DNA of 54,469 bases from Bryobacterales bacterium (GCA_016789755.1 JAEUQG010000293.1:1-54469), one strand, 5' to 3'. Counted from the first letter of the stretch, positions 16,543 to 25,776 are shown. Notes: a model not told the origin generated them from the letters alone. Translations and numbers: made by a program.

Positions 16543-18459
16543 CTAAACCGTGCGCCGGCGAATCACGATGGATGCTTTCTCGCGCCGGGTTTCCCACTGC
16601 GGAGGAACCAGCGTGCTGGAGCCGTAATCGAGGATGAGCGCGGGGCCAGGGGTGGGCTTGGCAGGAACCTCGTCGCGCCGGTAAGCAGGGATGTTGCGCC
16701 AGCGGCCATCGACATGGACGCGGCGGATTTCGGGCTGGGTGCGGGCGCTGGGCTGCGGCGGAGCGGGCTTGGGCGTGCGCACGGGAGTAGTGGCGCGGAG
16801 ACGGATGGTGACGATTTCGATGGCGCGCGAAGGATCGGAGTAGCCGTAGGTTTTGGCGTGCTCCCGGTGAAAGGCCGCGGCGGTTTTCGCGCCGCCGTAG
16901 GGGATGGTAAGTTCGTAGCTTTGCCCTGCGTAGCGCACATCGGCGAAGCGCTGCAGGCGCGCCTTGGGGCTTTCGGCACGGGCTCGTCCGGCGAGTTCCT
17001 GGAAGCGCTGGGCAATGGAGTGGTTGTCGCCAAGGACGCCGGCGGCGTAGTCGCGCACGTGCGGGGCAAGCAGCATGCCGAGAGCGGAGAGGACTCCCGC
17101 GGCTTCGGGAACGATGACGGTGGAGATGCGCAATTCGCCGGCGATGTGGCAGGCATGGAGGCCGCCGCAGCCTCCGAAGGCGATGAGAGCGAACTGGCGC
17201 GGATCGTAGCCGCGCTCAATGGAGACGGCTCGGATGGCGCGCTCCATGTTTGCGTTCGCCACTTTGAGGATGCCTTCGGCGGCCTGCACGCGAGTGAGCT
17301 TGAGCGGGCCGGCAATGGTGTCGATGGCTTGGGCGGCGCGTCCGGCATCGAGCGGCATCTGGCCGTCGAGAAACGACGCGACACGGCCAAGAACCACGTG
17401 GGCATCGGTGACCGTGGGTTTCGTGCCGAGGCCGTAGCAGGCTGGGCCGGGGTCGGCGCCGGCGCTTTCCGGACCGACGCGCAGCAGACCGCCTTCATCG
17501 ATGCGGGCAATGGATCCGCCGCCCGCGCCGACGGTGTGAATATCCAACATCGGAATACGGATGGGGATGCCGTCGACAACCGATTCCACGGTTTGTTTGG
17601 GCTCGCCGTCGCAAAGGCTGACGTCGGTGGAGGTGCCTCCCATGTCGAAGCCGAGGGCGCGCGTGTGCCCGGCATCGCGGGCGATGGCGAATGCGCCCAC
17701 TACTCCTCCGGCAGGTCCGGAAAGCACAGTGCGCACGGCGTGGCGGCGGGCCTCGGCGGCAGTGAGCAAGCCGCCATTCGATTGCATGATGCTGACCGGA
17801 TGGGGCGAGCCGGCTTCCAAGGCGGCGAGGTAGCGATCCATCAACGGCCCGACGTAGCTGTTGAGCAGCGTGGTGGAGCCGCGTTCGTACTCGCGGAACT
17901 CGGGGCAGACATCGGAGGACAGGCTGATGTAGCCGAGTCCGGCGAGAGCCTCGGCGACGGCGCGCTCGTTGCCGGGTGTCTGGTAAGCGTGCAGCAGGCA
18001 GATGGCGATGGCTTCGACGTTGGCCTCGCGCAGGGACTTTGCCAGGCGCTTCAGTTGGCGCGGTTGTGGACGAAGCTGGATACTGCCATCGGCGAGGGCG
18101 CGTTCGGCAATGCCGAAGCAAAGTTCACGCGGGTTGAGGAAGCGCTTGGGCGGAGGAGTGAGATCGTAGAGCGCGGCCCGGTTCTGGCGGCCGATGTGGA
18201 GGATGTCTTCAAAGCCGGCGGTGGTGACGAAGGCGGTGCGCGCGCCCTTGCGTTCGAGCAGAGCGTTGGTGGCGACGGTGGAGCCGTGAATCACTTCGAC
18301 ACGAAAATGTTTCGGCGATGAGGCTCGGCCGATACCGGCCAGAATCACTTCGGCAGGATTGCGCGGATTGGAGCGGATCTTGAACGATTCCAGCCGTCCA
18401 TCGTCGTGCTGCACGACGAAGTCAGTGAAGGTGCCGCCGGCGTCGATTCCAATGCGCAT
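16543..18459 (-). CDS. hyuA: Hydantoinase A/5-oxoprolinase-type ATPase subunit
   Basis: This 638-residue protein has the duplicated actin-like fold of HyuA: the first phosphate-binding segment IDAGGTFTDFVV at the N-terminus and the second FDMGGTSTDVSL near residue 260. Such subunits hydrolyse ATP to activate cyclic amides (hydantoins, 5-oxoproline) and normally need a HyuB partner, which is not in this window. The ATG chosen at 18459 starts directly with MRIGIDAGGTFTD. A longer start would run into the upstream channel gene, whose stop codon is only 4 bases away. The shared orientation and spacing suggest an operon with mscS. Slightly shorter than typical HyuA. Confidence 0.85.
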   Translation of the reverse strand: MRIGIDAGGTFTDFVVQHDDGRLESFKIRSNPRNPAEVILAGIGRASSPKHFRVEVIHGSTVATNALLERKGARTAFVTTAGFEDILHIGRQNRAALYDLTPPPKRFLNPRELCFGIAERALADGSIQLRPQPRQLKRLAKSLREANVEAIAICLLHAYQTPGNERAVAEALAGLGYISLSSDVCPEFREYERGSTTLLNSYVGPLMDRYLAALEAGSPHPVSIMQSNGGLLTAAEARRHAVRTVLSGPAGGVVGAFAIARDAGHTRALGFDMGGTSTDVSLCDGEPKQTVESVVDGIPIRIPMLDIHTVGAGGGSIARIDEGGLLRVGPESAGADPGPACYGLGTKPTVTDAHVVLGRVASFLDGQMPLDAGRAAQAIDTIAGPLKLTRVQAAEGILKVANANMERAIRAVSIERGYDPRQFALIAFGGCGGLHACHIAGELRISTVIVPEAAGVLSALGMLLAPHVRDYAAGVLGDNHSIAQRFQELAGRARAESPKARLQRFADVRYAGQSYELTIPYGGAKTAAAFHREHAKTYGYSDPSRAIEIVTIRLRATTPVRTPKPAPPQPSARTQPEIRRVHVDGRWRNIPAYRRDEVPAKPTPGPALILDYGSSTLVPPQWETRREKASIVIRRRTV

Positions 18460-18463
18460 AGGG

Positions 18464-19483
18464 TTAGGGGCGTACGGGCAGATCGGGCAGCGCGATGCCT
18501 TCCTGGCGAAAGCGCTCCAGCATGCGGCGGCGGATGTTCGATTGGGCAAGGCCCTGGTTGAGGCGGTGCTTGACCTGAATGATGAGCTTGAATTGCAGGT
18601 GCGTGGGCGTCACTCCGGGATCGAAGATGACCAGAGGATCGAAGTCTGGCACCAGGTTCTCTTCGCGCGCGGCTTCTTCCAGGGCAATCTCGGAAGCGCG
18701 GTTGACGTCGGCGTGGAAGGCGGTGAGGATCAGGACCTCGGTGACCACCTTTTCGTTGGGGAGGGCGAAATTGGTGAGAATGCTGGAGGTAATTTTTTCG
18801 TTGGGGATGACGATGACGTTGTTGGTGGTGGTGAGAACGCGCGTGGTGCGCCAGCCGATATCGGTGACGGTGCCCTCTTCGCCCGCGGACAGACGGATGA
18901 AATCGCCGATGGAGATGGGCGCTTCGACCAGGATGTGGATGCCGGCGAAGAAATTGGCCAGCGTGTCGCGCAGTGCCAGGGCGAGAGCCAAACCTCCAAC
19001 TCCTAACGCAGTGAGAAGTGGAGCGATGGAGATATCGAAGTAGCGCAGCAGGATGGTGGCGCCGATGGTGAGGACGAAGACGTGGATCAGCGCTTTGGAA
19101 ACGCCGGAGACGGCGATGGAGAGGCCGCGCTCATGGGCCGAGGTTTCGGCCAGTCGCACGAGCAGCGAAGAGGTGACGACGCAGACGCTGAGGACAAGAA
19201 AGACGACCAGTCCCGCCGCGGCCCAGTAGTCGGCGCGGCCGGGCAGATCGGTGTACTTGAGAGTGATGGCCAAGGCGCCCGCCAGGCACCACAGCAAGGA
19301 GGGAAAGCGCAGCGAGGCAATCAGAATGCGGCCGCGGCGCCCGGGTCCGCTGGTTTGCTTTTCCAGCCACGTCAAGGTGAGTTGCCGCAGCAGGAACAGA
19401 ACCGCCAGCGATGCGCCGAACAGCAGTGCGGCTTGCACCCAATCGACCAGCAACGCGGGATTTTTCAAAGACACAGACGGCAT
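18464..19483 (-). CDS. MscS-family mechanosensitive channel
   Basis: This 339-residue inner-membrane protein has about five predicted membrane helices in the first 200 residues. The last is the Gly/Ala-rich pore helix LTALGVGGLALALALRDT, typical of MscS. It is followed by the beta domain (ISIGDFIRLSAGEEGTVTDI, VIVIPNEKI) and a C-terminal alpha/beta domain. Channels of this class open under membrane tension to release solutes on osmotic downshock. The gene ends 4 bases before the hydantoinase-type gene and starts divergently from the ABC operon. Confidence 0.92.
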   Translation of the reverse strand: MPSVSLKNPALLVDWVQAALLFGASLAVLFLLRQLTLTWLEKQTSGPGRRGRILIASLRFPSLLWCLAGALAITLKYTDLPGRADYWAAAGLVVFLVLSVCVVTSSLLVRLAETSAHERGLSIAVSGVSKALIHVFVLTIGATILLRYFDISIAPLLTALGVGGLALALALRDTLANFFAGIHILVEAPISIGDFIRLSAGEEGTVTDIGWRTTRVLTTTNNVIVIPNEKITSSILTNFALPNEKVVTEVLILTAFHADVNRASEIALEEAAREENLVPDFDPLVIFDPGVTPTHLQFKLIIQVKHRLNQGLAQSNIRRRMLERFRQEGIALPDLPVRP

Positions 19484-19623
19484 GGGGGCGAAATTTCTAT
19501 TCTCCCATGAGAGGCGGGGCGGCTCGATTGCACATCAGTAAGTAGGAAGTCATGCAGCCGGCGCAACTCGCAAAGCGTCCTAGAATAGAGGAAGTAGTCC
19601 CGATTCCGATCCCCACCGATACG

Positions 19624-20298
19624 ATGATCCAACTGGAAAATGTCAGCAAGGAGTTCGACGGCAAACGCAAGGTTGTCGCACTCGACGGAGTAAGCCTCCA
19701 TATTCCGAAAGGGGAGATGGTGTCGATGATCGGGCCTTCGGGTTCGGGCAAGTCGACGTTACTGAACCTGATCGGCGGATTGGACAAGCCCTCGCGCGGC
19801 GAGATTCAGATCGACGGGCAGCGCATGAGCGCGGTGTCCGACGACGATTTGACGCGCATGCGCCGCGACAAGATCGGATTCATTTTCCAGTTCTTCAACC
19901 TGCTGCCGACGCTGAGTTGCCTGGAGAACGTGTCGCTGCCGCTGCATCTGCGCGGGTGGAGCCGGAAGAAGGCCGAAGAGCGCGGGCGCGAGTTGCTGGA
20001 CCTGGTGCAACTGGGCAAGCGTCTGGATCACCTGCCGGAGGAGTTATCGGGCGGCGAGCGCCAGCGCGTGGCCATCGCACGGGCATTATCGGTGTATCCT
20101 CCCATCCTGCTGGCCGATGAGCCGACGGGAAATCTCGACTCGTCCACCGGCGCGGAGATTCTGAAACTGATCAACGATCTGCATCAGCGGCTGGAGGCGA
20201 CCATTCTGATTGTGACGCACGACATGGGCGTCGCCGAGAGTTGCCAGCGCACGATCCGGCTGCGCGACGGACGCATTGTGGAGGACATCCGGCGGTGA
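19624..20298 (+). CDS. ABC transporter ATPase, LolD/MacB type
   Basis: This 224-residue ATPase energises the permease encoded next. It has Walker A GPSGSGKST at 37-45, the LSGGERQRVA signature at 141-150 and Walker B ILLADEPTG from 161, plus the IFQFFNLLPTLS Q-loop that is typical of the LolD/MacB (type VII) class. I chose the ATG at 19624, which gives the canonical MIQLENVSKEF start. An in-frame ATG at 19552 would add 24 poorly conserved residues. The last codons overlap the permease GTG by 4 bases, and the four genes to 24809 form one operon. Confidence 0.93.
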   Translation: MIQLENVSKEFDGKRKVVALDGVSLHIPKGEMVSMIGPSGSGKSTLLNLIGGLDKPSRGEIQIDGQRMSAVSDDDLTRMRRDKIGFIFQFFNLLPTLSCLENVSLPLHLRGWSRKKAEERGRELLDLVQLGKRLDHLPEELSGGERQRVAIARALSVYPPILLADEPTGNLDSSTGAEILKLINDLHQRLEATILIVTHDMGVAESCQRTIRLRDGRIVEDIRR

Positions 20299-22850
20299 TT
20301 CTGCTACGGCTTCTGACACTGCCCTACGTGCGCAAACACAAACTGCGCACGGTGCTGACCATCGCGGGTATCGCGCTGGGGGTGGTGATTTTCGTCGGCA
20401 TGCGCACGGCCAACGATTCGGTGATGTACGGTTTTCAGCAAACCGTGGACCGGCTGGCGGGCAAGACGCATTTACAGGTTTCGGCCGGCGAAACCGGCTT
20501 CCCGGAAGAAGTGCTGGAAAAAGTGCAGGCGGTGGCGGAGGTAGACATTGCCGTGCCGGTGATTGAAGCCACGGTGCAGACCGGACTGGCGGGCCAGGGC
20601 AATCTGCTGCTGCTGGGCGTGGATATGACGGGCGACCGCAGCCTGCGCGAATACGATTTCGAAGATGGGGAAGAAGCGGTGATCGACGATCCGCTGGTAT
20701 TTCTGGCGCAGCCGGATTCGATCATGATCACGCGCGACTTCGCCAACCAGAACAAGCTTTCCAGCGGGGACAAGCTGAAGCTGGAAACCATCGCGGGGCC
20801 GAAGCAATTCACCATCCGCGGCATCATGAAGCCGGGCGGCATGGCCAGCGCTTTCGGCGGCAATCTGGCGGTGATGGATATTTATGCCGCGCAGTTCATC
20901 TTCGGACGCGGACGGTCGTTCGACCGCATCGATCTCACCATCAAGCCCGGCTACACGCTGGAGCAAGGACGCGCGGCGCTCGAAAAGGCGCTCGGCGGGG
21001 GATTGCAGGTAGACCCGCCATCGTCGCGCGGCAAGCAGTTTGAATCGATCGCCAGCATCTTCTCAGTGGGCGCGTCGCTGAACAGCTTGTTTGCACTGCT
21101 GATCGGGCTATTCATCATCTACAACACGTTTTCGATTGCGGTAACGCAGCGGCGCGCCGAGATCGGCGTCCTGCGGTCACTGGGCGCGACGCGTGGACAG
21201 ATCCGCATGCTGTTCCTGATGGAAAGCGCGGCGTTGGGACTCGCCGGCAGTTTGACGGGTATCTTCTTCGGGCTGCTGCTGGCGCGTGGAATGGCGCAGT
21301 ACCTGAGTTCGTTTTTCGGCGAGATGTACGGTGTGACGCAGCGCGTGGAGCAAATCTCGGCTGATCCTCGGGTGCTAGGACTGGCGATGTTCGCGGGCAT
21401 ATTCATGAGCATGCTGGCGGCGTGGATTCCGGCGCGCGCGGCATCGGAAGTGGATCCGGTGAAGGCGCTGCACAAAGGCGCCTACGAGAGTTTTTCCGAT
21501 CACGAGAACCGGCGACGTTTGTGGGCCGCGGCGACGATGTGCGCGCTGGCGGCAGGCTGCTGGTTCGGAGGCGGATCGCGTGGATTGCCGCTGTATACGG
21601 GCTACCTGTCGGTGATTGTTGCAGCGGTGTTGTTAACGCCGGCGGCGGTGCGATGGCTGGTGGTTCTGTTGCGCCCGCTGTTGCGCGCCGTGCTGCCGGT
21701 GGAAGGCGCATTGGCGGCGGACAGTTTGATGCAGGCGCCGCGGCGCACCTCGGCCACGGTGGGCGCCGTGATGCTCTCGCTGTCACTGGTGATCGGATTG
21801 GGAGGCGTGTCGACAGCGAGCTACGTTTCACTCATCGACTGGATGAACAACGTGCTCAACCCGGATCTGTTCGTCGGCACCTCAGAGCAGATCGCCGAAC
21901 GCAGCTACCGCTTTCCGGCCAGTTTCGGCGAGGAAATCCGCAGGATGGATGCGATCGACGACGTGCAGTTCGTCCGCACGGCTCGCGTGCAGTTCCGCGG
22001 CGTGCCGGTGATGGTGGTGGCTACCGATATCGCCGCCGTGGGCAAGCGCGTGCGGCCGAAAGTCGTGGCCGGCGAGCGCGAGACGATGAACCGCCTGGCG
22101 GCGGAAGGCAAGGGCGTGATTCTGGCCGACAACGTTGCGCTGATGACCCGCAGCAGAATGGGCGACATCGTAGAGATCCCGTCGCCAGGCGGCGTCATTC
22201 GCCTGCCCGTGGTCGGCATCACCATCGACTATTCCGATCAGAAGGGCGCCATTTTGATGGACCGCAAGGTGTTCGTCGAGAACTGGAAGGATGACTCGGT
22301 GAATCTCTTCCGTGTGTATTTGAAAAAAGGCGTCGGGCCGGAGCAAGGCAAGCGGGCGATACTCGAGCGCTTCGGCTCGGAACGAAAGCTGTTCGTGATG
22401 ACGAACGAGCAACTGCGCGACTATGCGTTGCGCGTGACGGATCAATTCTTCGGGCTGACGTACATGCAGATTTTCGTGGCCGTGCTGGTGGCGATTCTCG
22501 GCATCGTGAACAGCCTCACGGTTTCGATTACCGACCGCCGTCGCGAGTTGGGCGTGCTGCAGGCTGTCGGCGGATTGCGCCGCCAGGTGCGGCAGGCGGT
22601 GTGGATGGAGGCGTTGAGCATCGGCCTGGTGAGCGTGATGTTGGGGTTGGTGCTGGGCGCAGTAATGTTGTTCTACTATCTCGGCATCATTCGGGAGGAA
22701 GTGGCGGGAATCCGGCTGGACTACACCTATCCAGTGAAAATCGCGCTGATCCTGATTCCGACCATGATGGCCGTTGCATTGTCGGCGGCGCTGGGGCCCG
22801 CCGAGTCGGCAGTCCGTTCTTCGCTTGTGGAGGCTTTGGAGTATGAGTAG
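20295..22850 (+). CDS. ABC transporter permease with two FtsX domains
   Basis: This 851-residue permease has an N-terminal membrane helix (TVLTIAGIALGVVIFVGM), a periplasmic MacB-like domain and a first FtsX core (about residues 250-400, with YNTFSIAVTQRRAEIGVLRSLG). Further helices, a second periplasmic region and a second FtsX core near the end (NSLTVSITDRRRELGVLQAVG) follow, giving about 10 helices. This is the layout of type VII transporters that extract or push substrates across the periplasm rather than import them. The GTG start at 20295 overlaps the ATPase stop codon (GTGA). The 3' end overlaps the next gene by 8 bases. The substrate is inferred from neighbours to be a lipid or lipoprotein. 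Confidence 0.9.
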   Translation: MILLRLLTLPYVRKHKLRTVLTIAGIALGVVIFVGMRTANDSVMYGFQQTVDRLAGKTHLQVSAGETGFPEEVLEKVQAVAEVDIAVPVIEATVQTGLAGQGNLLLLGVDMTGDRSLREYDFEDGEEAVIDDPLVFLAQPDSIMITRDFANQNKLSSGDKLKLETIAGPKQFTIRGIMKPGGMASAFGGNLAVMDIYAAQFIFGRGRSFDRIDLTIKPGYTLEQGRAALEKALGGGLQVDPPSSRGKQFESIASIFSVGASLNSLFALLIGLFIIYNTFSIAVTQRRAEIGVLRSLGATRGQIRMLFLMESAALGLAGSLTGIFFGLLLARGMAQYLSSFFGEMYGVTQRVEQISADPRVLGLAMFAGIFMSMLAAWIPARAASEVDPVKALHKGAYESFSDHENRRRLWAAATMCALAAGCWFGGGSRGLPLYTGYLSVIVAAVLLTPAAVRWLVVLLRPLLRAVLPVEGALAADSLMQAPRRTSATVGAVMLSLSLVIGLGGVSTASYVSLIDWMNNVLNPDLFVGTSEQIAERSYRFPASFGEEIRRMDAIDDVQFVRTARVQFRGVPVMVVATDIAAVGKRVRPKVVAGERETMNRLAAEGKGVILADNVALMTRSRMGDIVEIPSPGGVIRLPVVGITIDYSDQKGAILMDRKVFVENWKDDSVNLFRVYLKKGVGPEQGKRAILERFGSERKLFVMTNEQLRDYALRVTDQFFGLTYMQIFVAVLVAILGIVNSLTVSITDRRRELGVLQAVGGLRRQVRQAVWMEALSIGLVSVMLGLVLGAVMLFYYLGIIREEVAGIRLDYTYPVKIALILIPTMMAVALSAALGPAESAVRSSLVEALEYE

Positions 22851-23589
22851 ACTGGCTGTGCTGATGCTGGCCGTGGGCGCGTGCGCGGCGCAGGACGCGC
22901 GGCAGATCATGGCCGATGTGCAGAACCGGCAGAAATCGAATTCGCAGCGCTATCAGGGCTGGCTGAAAGTGATCGACAGCAAGAGCAAGATCAGCGAGAA
23001 GCGCTGGTCCTATGACCGGCTGGGCTCGGCGGGCGAAAGCAAAGTGGTGCTGCGTTTCACGGCGCCGGCCGAGGTGAAAGGCGTGGCGCTGCTGATTGTG
23101 AATCATCCCGACCGCGCGTCGGACCAGTGGATGTGGACGCCGTCGCTGCAGCGCGACCGGCGCATCGCTTTTCAGGATCGCTCCACACGTTTCTTCGGAA
23201 CCGACTTCAGCTTCGAGGATCTGGAAGAGCGCGACGTGAACCAGTACGACTACAAGATGCTCGGCGAGGAAACAGTGGCCGGGGCGCCGTGCTGGAAGAT
23301 CGAATCTCGGGCGAAGAAGACGAAGTCTTCGCAGTACACGCATGTGCACCTGTGGGTGGACAAGGCCCGCTATGTGTTTCTGCGCATCGAGAGTTTCAAG
23401 GGTGACACTATGATCCGGCGCATCCACTACAGCGACTACCAGAAGATCCAGAACATCTGGACGCCATTGTCTCTGGAGGTGGAAGACATCGCGCGGAAGA
23501 GCAAAACGGTTCTCAAAACTGAGAAGCTGGAATACAACGTAGCGTTGAAAGAAGAGATGTTCACTTTGCAGGCATTGCGGCGCGAATGA
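22843..23589 (+). CDS. LolA-like outer-membrane lipoprotein-sorting family protein
   Basis: This 248-residue exported protein has a signal peptide (MSRLAVLMLAVGACAAQ). A LolA/LppX-like half-barrel follows, with VVLRFTAPAEVKGVALLIV, RASDQWMWTPSLQRDRRI and FFGTDFSFEDLEERDVNQYDY typical of the family annotated as outer-membrane lipoprotein-sorting protein. Such folds carry lipid or lipidated cargo in a hydrophobic groove through the periplasm. It overlaps the permease by 8 bases and the barrel gene by 4, so it is probably the periplasmic shuttle between them. A GGAG sequence just before the ATG is close but usable. Confidence 0.87.
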   Translation: MSRLAVLMLAVGACAAQDARQIMADVQNRQKSNSQRYQGWLKVIDSKSKISEKRWSYDRLGSAGESKVVLRFTAPAEVKGVALLIVNHPDRASDQWMWTPSLQRDRRIAFQDRSTRFFGTDFSFEDLEERDVNQYDYKMLGEETVAGAPCWKIESRAKKTKSSQYTHVHLWVDKARYVFLRIESFKGDTMIRRIHYSDYQKIQNIWTPLSLEVEDIARKSKTVLKTEKLEYNVALKEEMFTLQALRRE

Positions 23590-24809
23590 AGACAGCGGTA
23601 CTGGCGATCTGTTTGGCGGCGGCGTGCTGGGGCCAGAAACTGGTGCAGCGCGGCTATGTGGAAACGCGCGGGCTGGCGTTTCCGGACCCCGTGCCCGGCG
23701 ACAGCAGCAGCGGCGCCGGCGAAGTGGTGGCGCGTTGGGACGTGACCTACCGGCTCTCCGATGCGTGGAAAGTATCGGGAGCGGTGGATGCCCGTGTCGA
23801 TACGCACCGGCAGAACGAACGCGAGTTCCGTGTGGATTGGATGGACCGCAGCGCGCGGCGTCCGAATCTTTCGCTGCGCCGCTTCAGCACTTCTTATCAC
23901 AAGGGACGATTGACGCTCGAGTTCGGCAAGCAGTTTATCCGTTGGGGCAAGGCGGATATTCTCAATCCGACCGACCGTTTTGCGCCGAAGGATTTTCTCG
24001 AGGTGATCAACACGGATTATCTGGGTGTGCTGGCCGCGCGCGCGGTGTATGAAGCGGGCAGCCACACGTTCGATCTCGTTTACACGCCGCGCATGACGCC
24101 GAGCCGCAGTCCGCTACCGAATCAACGCTGGGTGGTGATGCCGGAAACCGTACCGGGGCTCGCTGTGGTGGACAACGGCACGCGCTATCCGGGGGGCGGG
24201 CAAGCCGGCGCGCGGTGGAATTACCTGGGGCCGGGGTTTGAATTATCGACGTCGTTTTTCGAAGGCTACAATCACCTGCCTTCGATAGAACTCGGACTGG
24301 TTCCACAGCGTCCGTTCGCGGCGGGCATTACGCGATTCTTCCCGCGGCTGCGTTTCTACGGCGGCGACGCCGCCGTGCCGCTGAAGTGGTTCACGGTGAA
24401 GGGAGAGGCCGGATACTTCACCTCGTCCAACCGCTCCACCGACGAGTTTCTGCTCTACGTGCTGCAGTTGGAACGCCAGCAAGGCGAGTGGTCGTTCGTC
24501 GGTGGCTATGCCGGCGAGTATGTGACCGAGGCGCGCAATCCGTTGTTCTTCGCTCCGGACCGCGGCATCGCTCGCACCTTCCTGGGACGCGTGGGATACA
24601 CCATCGACACAAACCGCGGCGTGGCCATCGAGACAGCTATCCGTCAAAACGGCGACGGCGCGTATCTGAAAGGCGAGTATTCGCAGGCCTTCGGCCAGCA
24701 CTGGCGGACTACCGCTGGCTTCGTGTTGCTGCGCGGCAATCGCTCCGACTTCCTCGGCCAATACAAGAGCAATTCGCATGTGCTGGCGACCATGCGATAC
24801 AGCTTTTGA
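23586..24809 (+). CDS. Outer-membrane beta-barrel protein (DUF1302-like)
   Basis: This 407-residue protein has a signal peptide (MKTAVLAICLAAACWGQ). Many alternating amphipathic strands follow, with motifs LEFGKQFIRWGKADILNPTDRF and FSTSYHKG that resemble the DUF1302-type porin-like barrels. The C-terminus ends in Phe (ATMRYSF), as BAM substrates do. It is the last gene of the ABC/LolA-like operon and would be its outer-membrane component. The exact family is a best guess, but a barrel is well supported. Confidence 0.82.
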   Translation: MKTAVLAICLAAACWGQKLVQRGYVETRGLAFPDPVPGDSSSGAGEVVARWDVTYRLSDAWKVSGAVDARVDTHRQNEREFRVDWMDRSARRPNLSLRRFSTSYHKGRLTLEFGKQFIRWGKADILNPTDRFAPKDFLEVINTDYLGVLAARAVYEAGSHTFDLVYTPRMTPSRSPLPNQRWVVMPETVPGLAVVDNGTRYPGGGQAGARWNYLGPGFELSTSFFEGYNHLPSIELGLVPQRPFAAGITRFFPRLRFYGGDAAVPLKWFTVKGEAGYFTSSNRSTDEFLLYVLQLERQQGEWSFVGGYAGEYVTEARNPLFFAPDRGIARTFLGRVGYTIDTNRGVAIETAIRQNGDGAYLKGEYSQAFGQHWRTTAGFVLLRGNRSDFLGQYKSNSHVLATMRYSF

Positions 24810-24820
24810 GAAACTCGCCC

Positions 24821-24854
24821 GCACAACGCGCCGGGTCTAGCGGGTTGCGCTTTT
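24821..24854 (+). terminator. Possible terminator of the ABC/barrel operon
   Basis: An imperfect stem (9 of 11 pairs) between 24821-24831 and 24840-24850 with an 8-base loop is followed by TTTT. It lies 11 bases past the barrel gene stop codon. The two mismatches and short T run make it a weak candidate. Confidence 0.35.
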
Positions 24855-24865
24855 GAGCCTTGCGA

Positions 24866-24871
24866 TACAAT
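24866..24871 (+). promoter_or_regulatory. Putative -10 element, leaderless isochorismatase-like mRNA
   Basis: TACAAT lies exactly 7 bases before the ATG at 24879, with no Shine-Dalgarno sequence between. TTGCGC at 24845-24850 could be a -35 at a short 15-base spacing. The arrangement matches the other leaderless candidates in the window. Confidence 0.4.
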
Positions 24872-24878
24872 CGGCGCT

Positions 24879-25697
24879 ATGACACGGCGAATCGTACTGG
24901 GCGTATTGGCGGCGCTTTCCACAGGCGCGGCGCATCAGCAGGAGAGGGCGTTACTGCTGCGCGCGCGTTCGCGCCAGTACGATCTGGAAGCGGAGACCGC
25001 GTTGCGTTGGAAAGTGCGGGAAACGGCGATCATCGTCTGCGACATGTGGGACGACCACTACTGCAAGAGCTCGGCCAGGCGCGTGGTGGAGATCGCTCCG
25101 CGCATGAATGCCGTTCTCAAAGCAGCCCGCGCCATCGGCGTGCAGATCATCCACGCACCCAGCGGCACGATGGACGTGTATGCGAATACGCCGCAGCGCA
25201 AGCGAATGCAGAGCGCGCGCAAAGCGGCGCCTCCCGTGCCCATCGCCAAGTGGTGCTATCTGGAGGAAGGCAAGGAAGGAAAGCTCCCCATCGACGACGC
25301 CACCGAGCCTTGCGACGATCCCGTGGTGGGAGAAAAGGTGCGGCGCTACAACCGCCAGAATGCGTTGCTCGACATCGCCGAACCGGACGGCATCAGCGAC
25401 AGCGGCGAAGAGATCTACAGCTTCTTCGAGCAGCAAGGCATCCGCAACGTGGCGCTGATGGGAGTGCATCTGAACATGTGCGTGCTGGGGCGTCCGTTCG
25501 GCATCCGGCAGATGACAAAGCTCGGCAAGAGTGTCGTGCTGGCGCGCGACCTGACGGACTCGATGTACGACCCGCGGCAGAAGCCCTACGTCAGCCACGC
25601 CGCCGGCACGGAGCTGATGGTGAAGCACGTGGAAAAGCACTGGTGCCCGTCGATTGTGGGCGAAGATCTCACGCGGCTCGCGCCGAAGGCATTGTAA
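24879..25697 (+). CDS. Isochorismatase-like cysteine hydrolase, exported
   Basis: This 272-residue protein belongs to the isochorismatase/nicotinamidase superfamily. Residues of about 45-270 form the fold, with catalytic Asp55 (IVCDMWDDHYC) and the nucleophile candidate Cys201 (ALMGVHLNMCVLGRPFGIR). The N-terminus MTRRIVLGVLAALSTGAA looks like a Tat or Sec export signal, which is unusual for the superfamily. The usual middle Lys of the triad is not obvious, as a loop of about 40 residues with Asp/Glu is inserted at about 125-160. It would hydrolyse an amide or vinyl ether; the substrate is unknown. Its promoter seems to be its own. Confidence 0.85.
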   Translation: MTRRIVLGVLAALSTGAAHQQERALLLRARSRQYDLEAETALRWKVRETAIIVCDMWDDHYCKSSARRVVEIAPRMNAVLKAARAIGVQIIHAPSGTMDVYANTPQRKRMQSARKAAPPVPIAKWCYLEEGKEGKLPIDDATEPCDDPVVGEKVRRYNRQNALLDIAEPDGISDSGEEIYSFFEQQGIRNVALMGVHLNMCVLGRPFGIRQMTKLGKSVVLARDLTDSMYDPRQKPYVSHAAGTELMVKHVEKHWCPSIVGEDLTRLAPKAL

Positions 25698-25776
25698 GAA
25701 TTGTAAAGGTTCAGGCCTCGGGTGTACCGGCCCACGCGCGGAACGCATCGGTTTTGTCAGAAAGGCTCTGCAACCG

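Noticed and set aside
16714..18321. 535-residue plus-strand open frame over hyuA
   Set aside because: No recognisable motif, no start signal, and entirely inside a conserved minus-strand gene.
18460..18549. Extended N-terminus of the HyuA-type protein
   Set aside because: It would overlap the mscS gene by about 85 bases and precede the conserved nucleotide-binding start of the family.
25698..25776. dif/XerCD site near the skew change
   Set aside because: No 28-base site with paired 11-base arms could be found here or in the other intergenic stretches between 24.8 and 32.4 kb.
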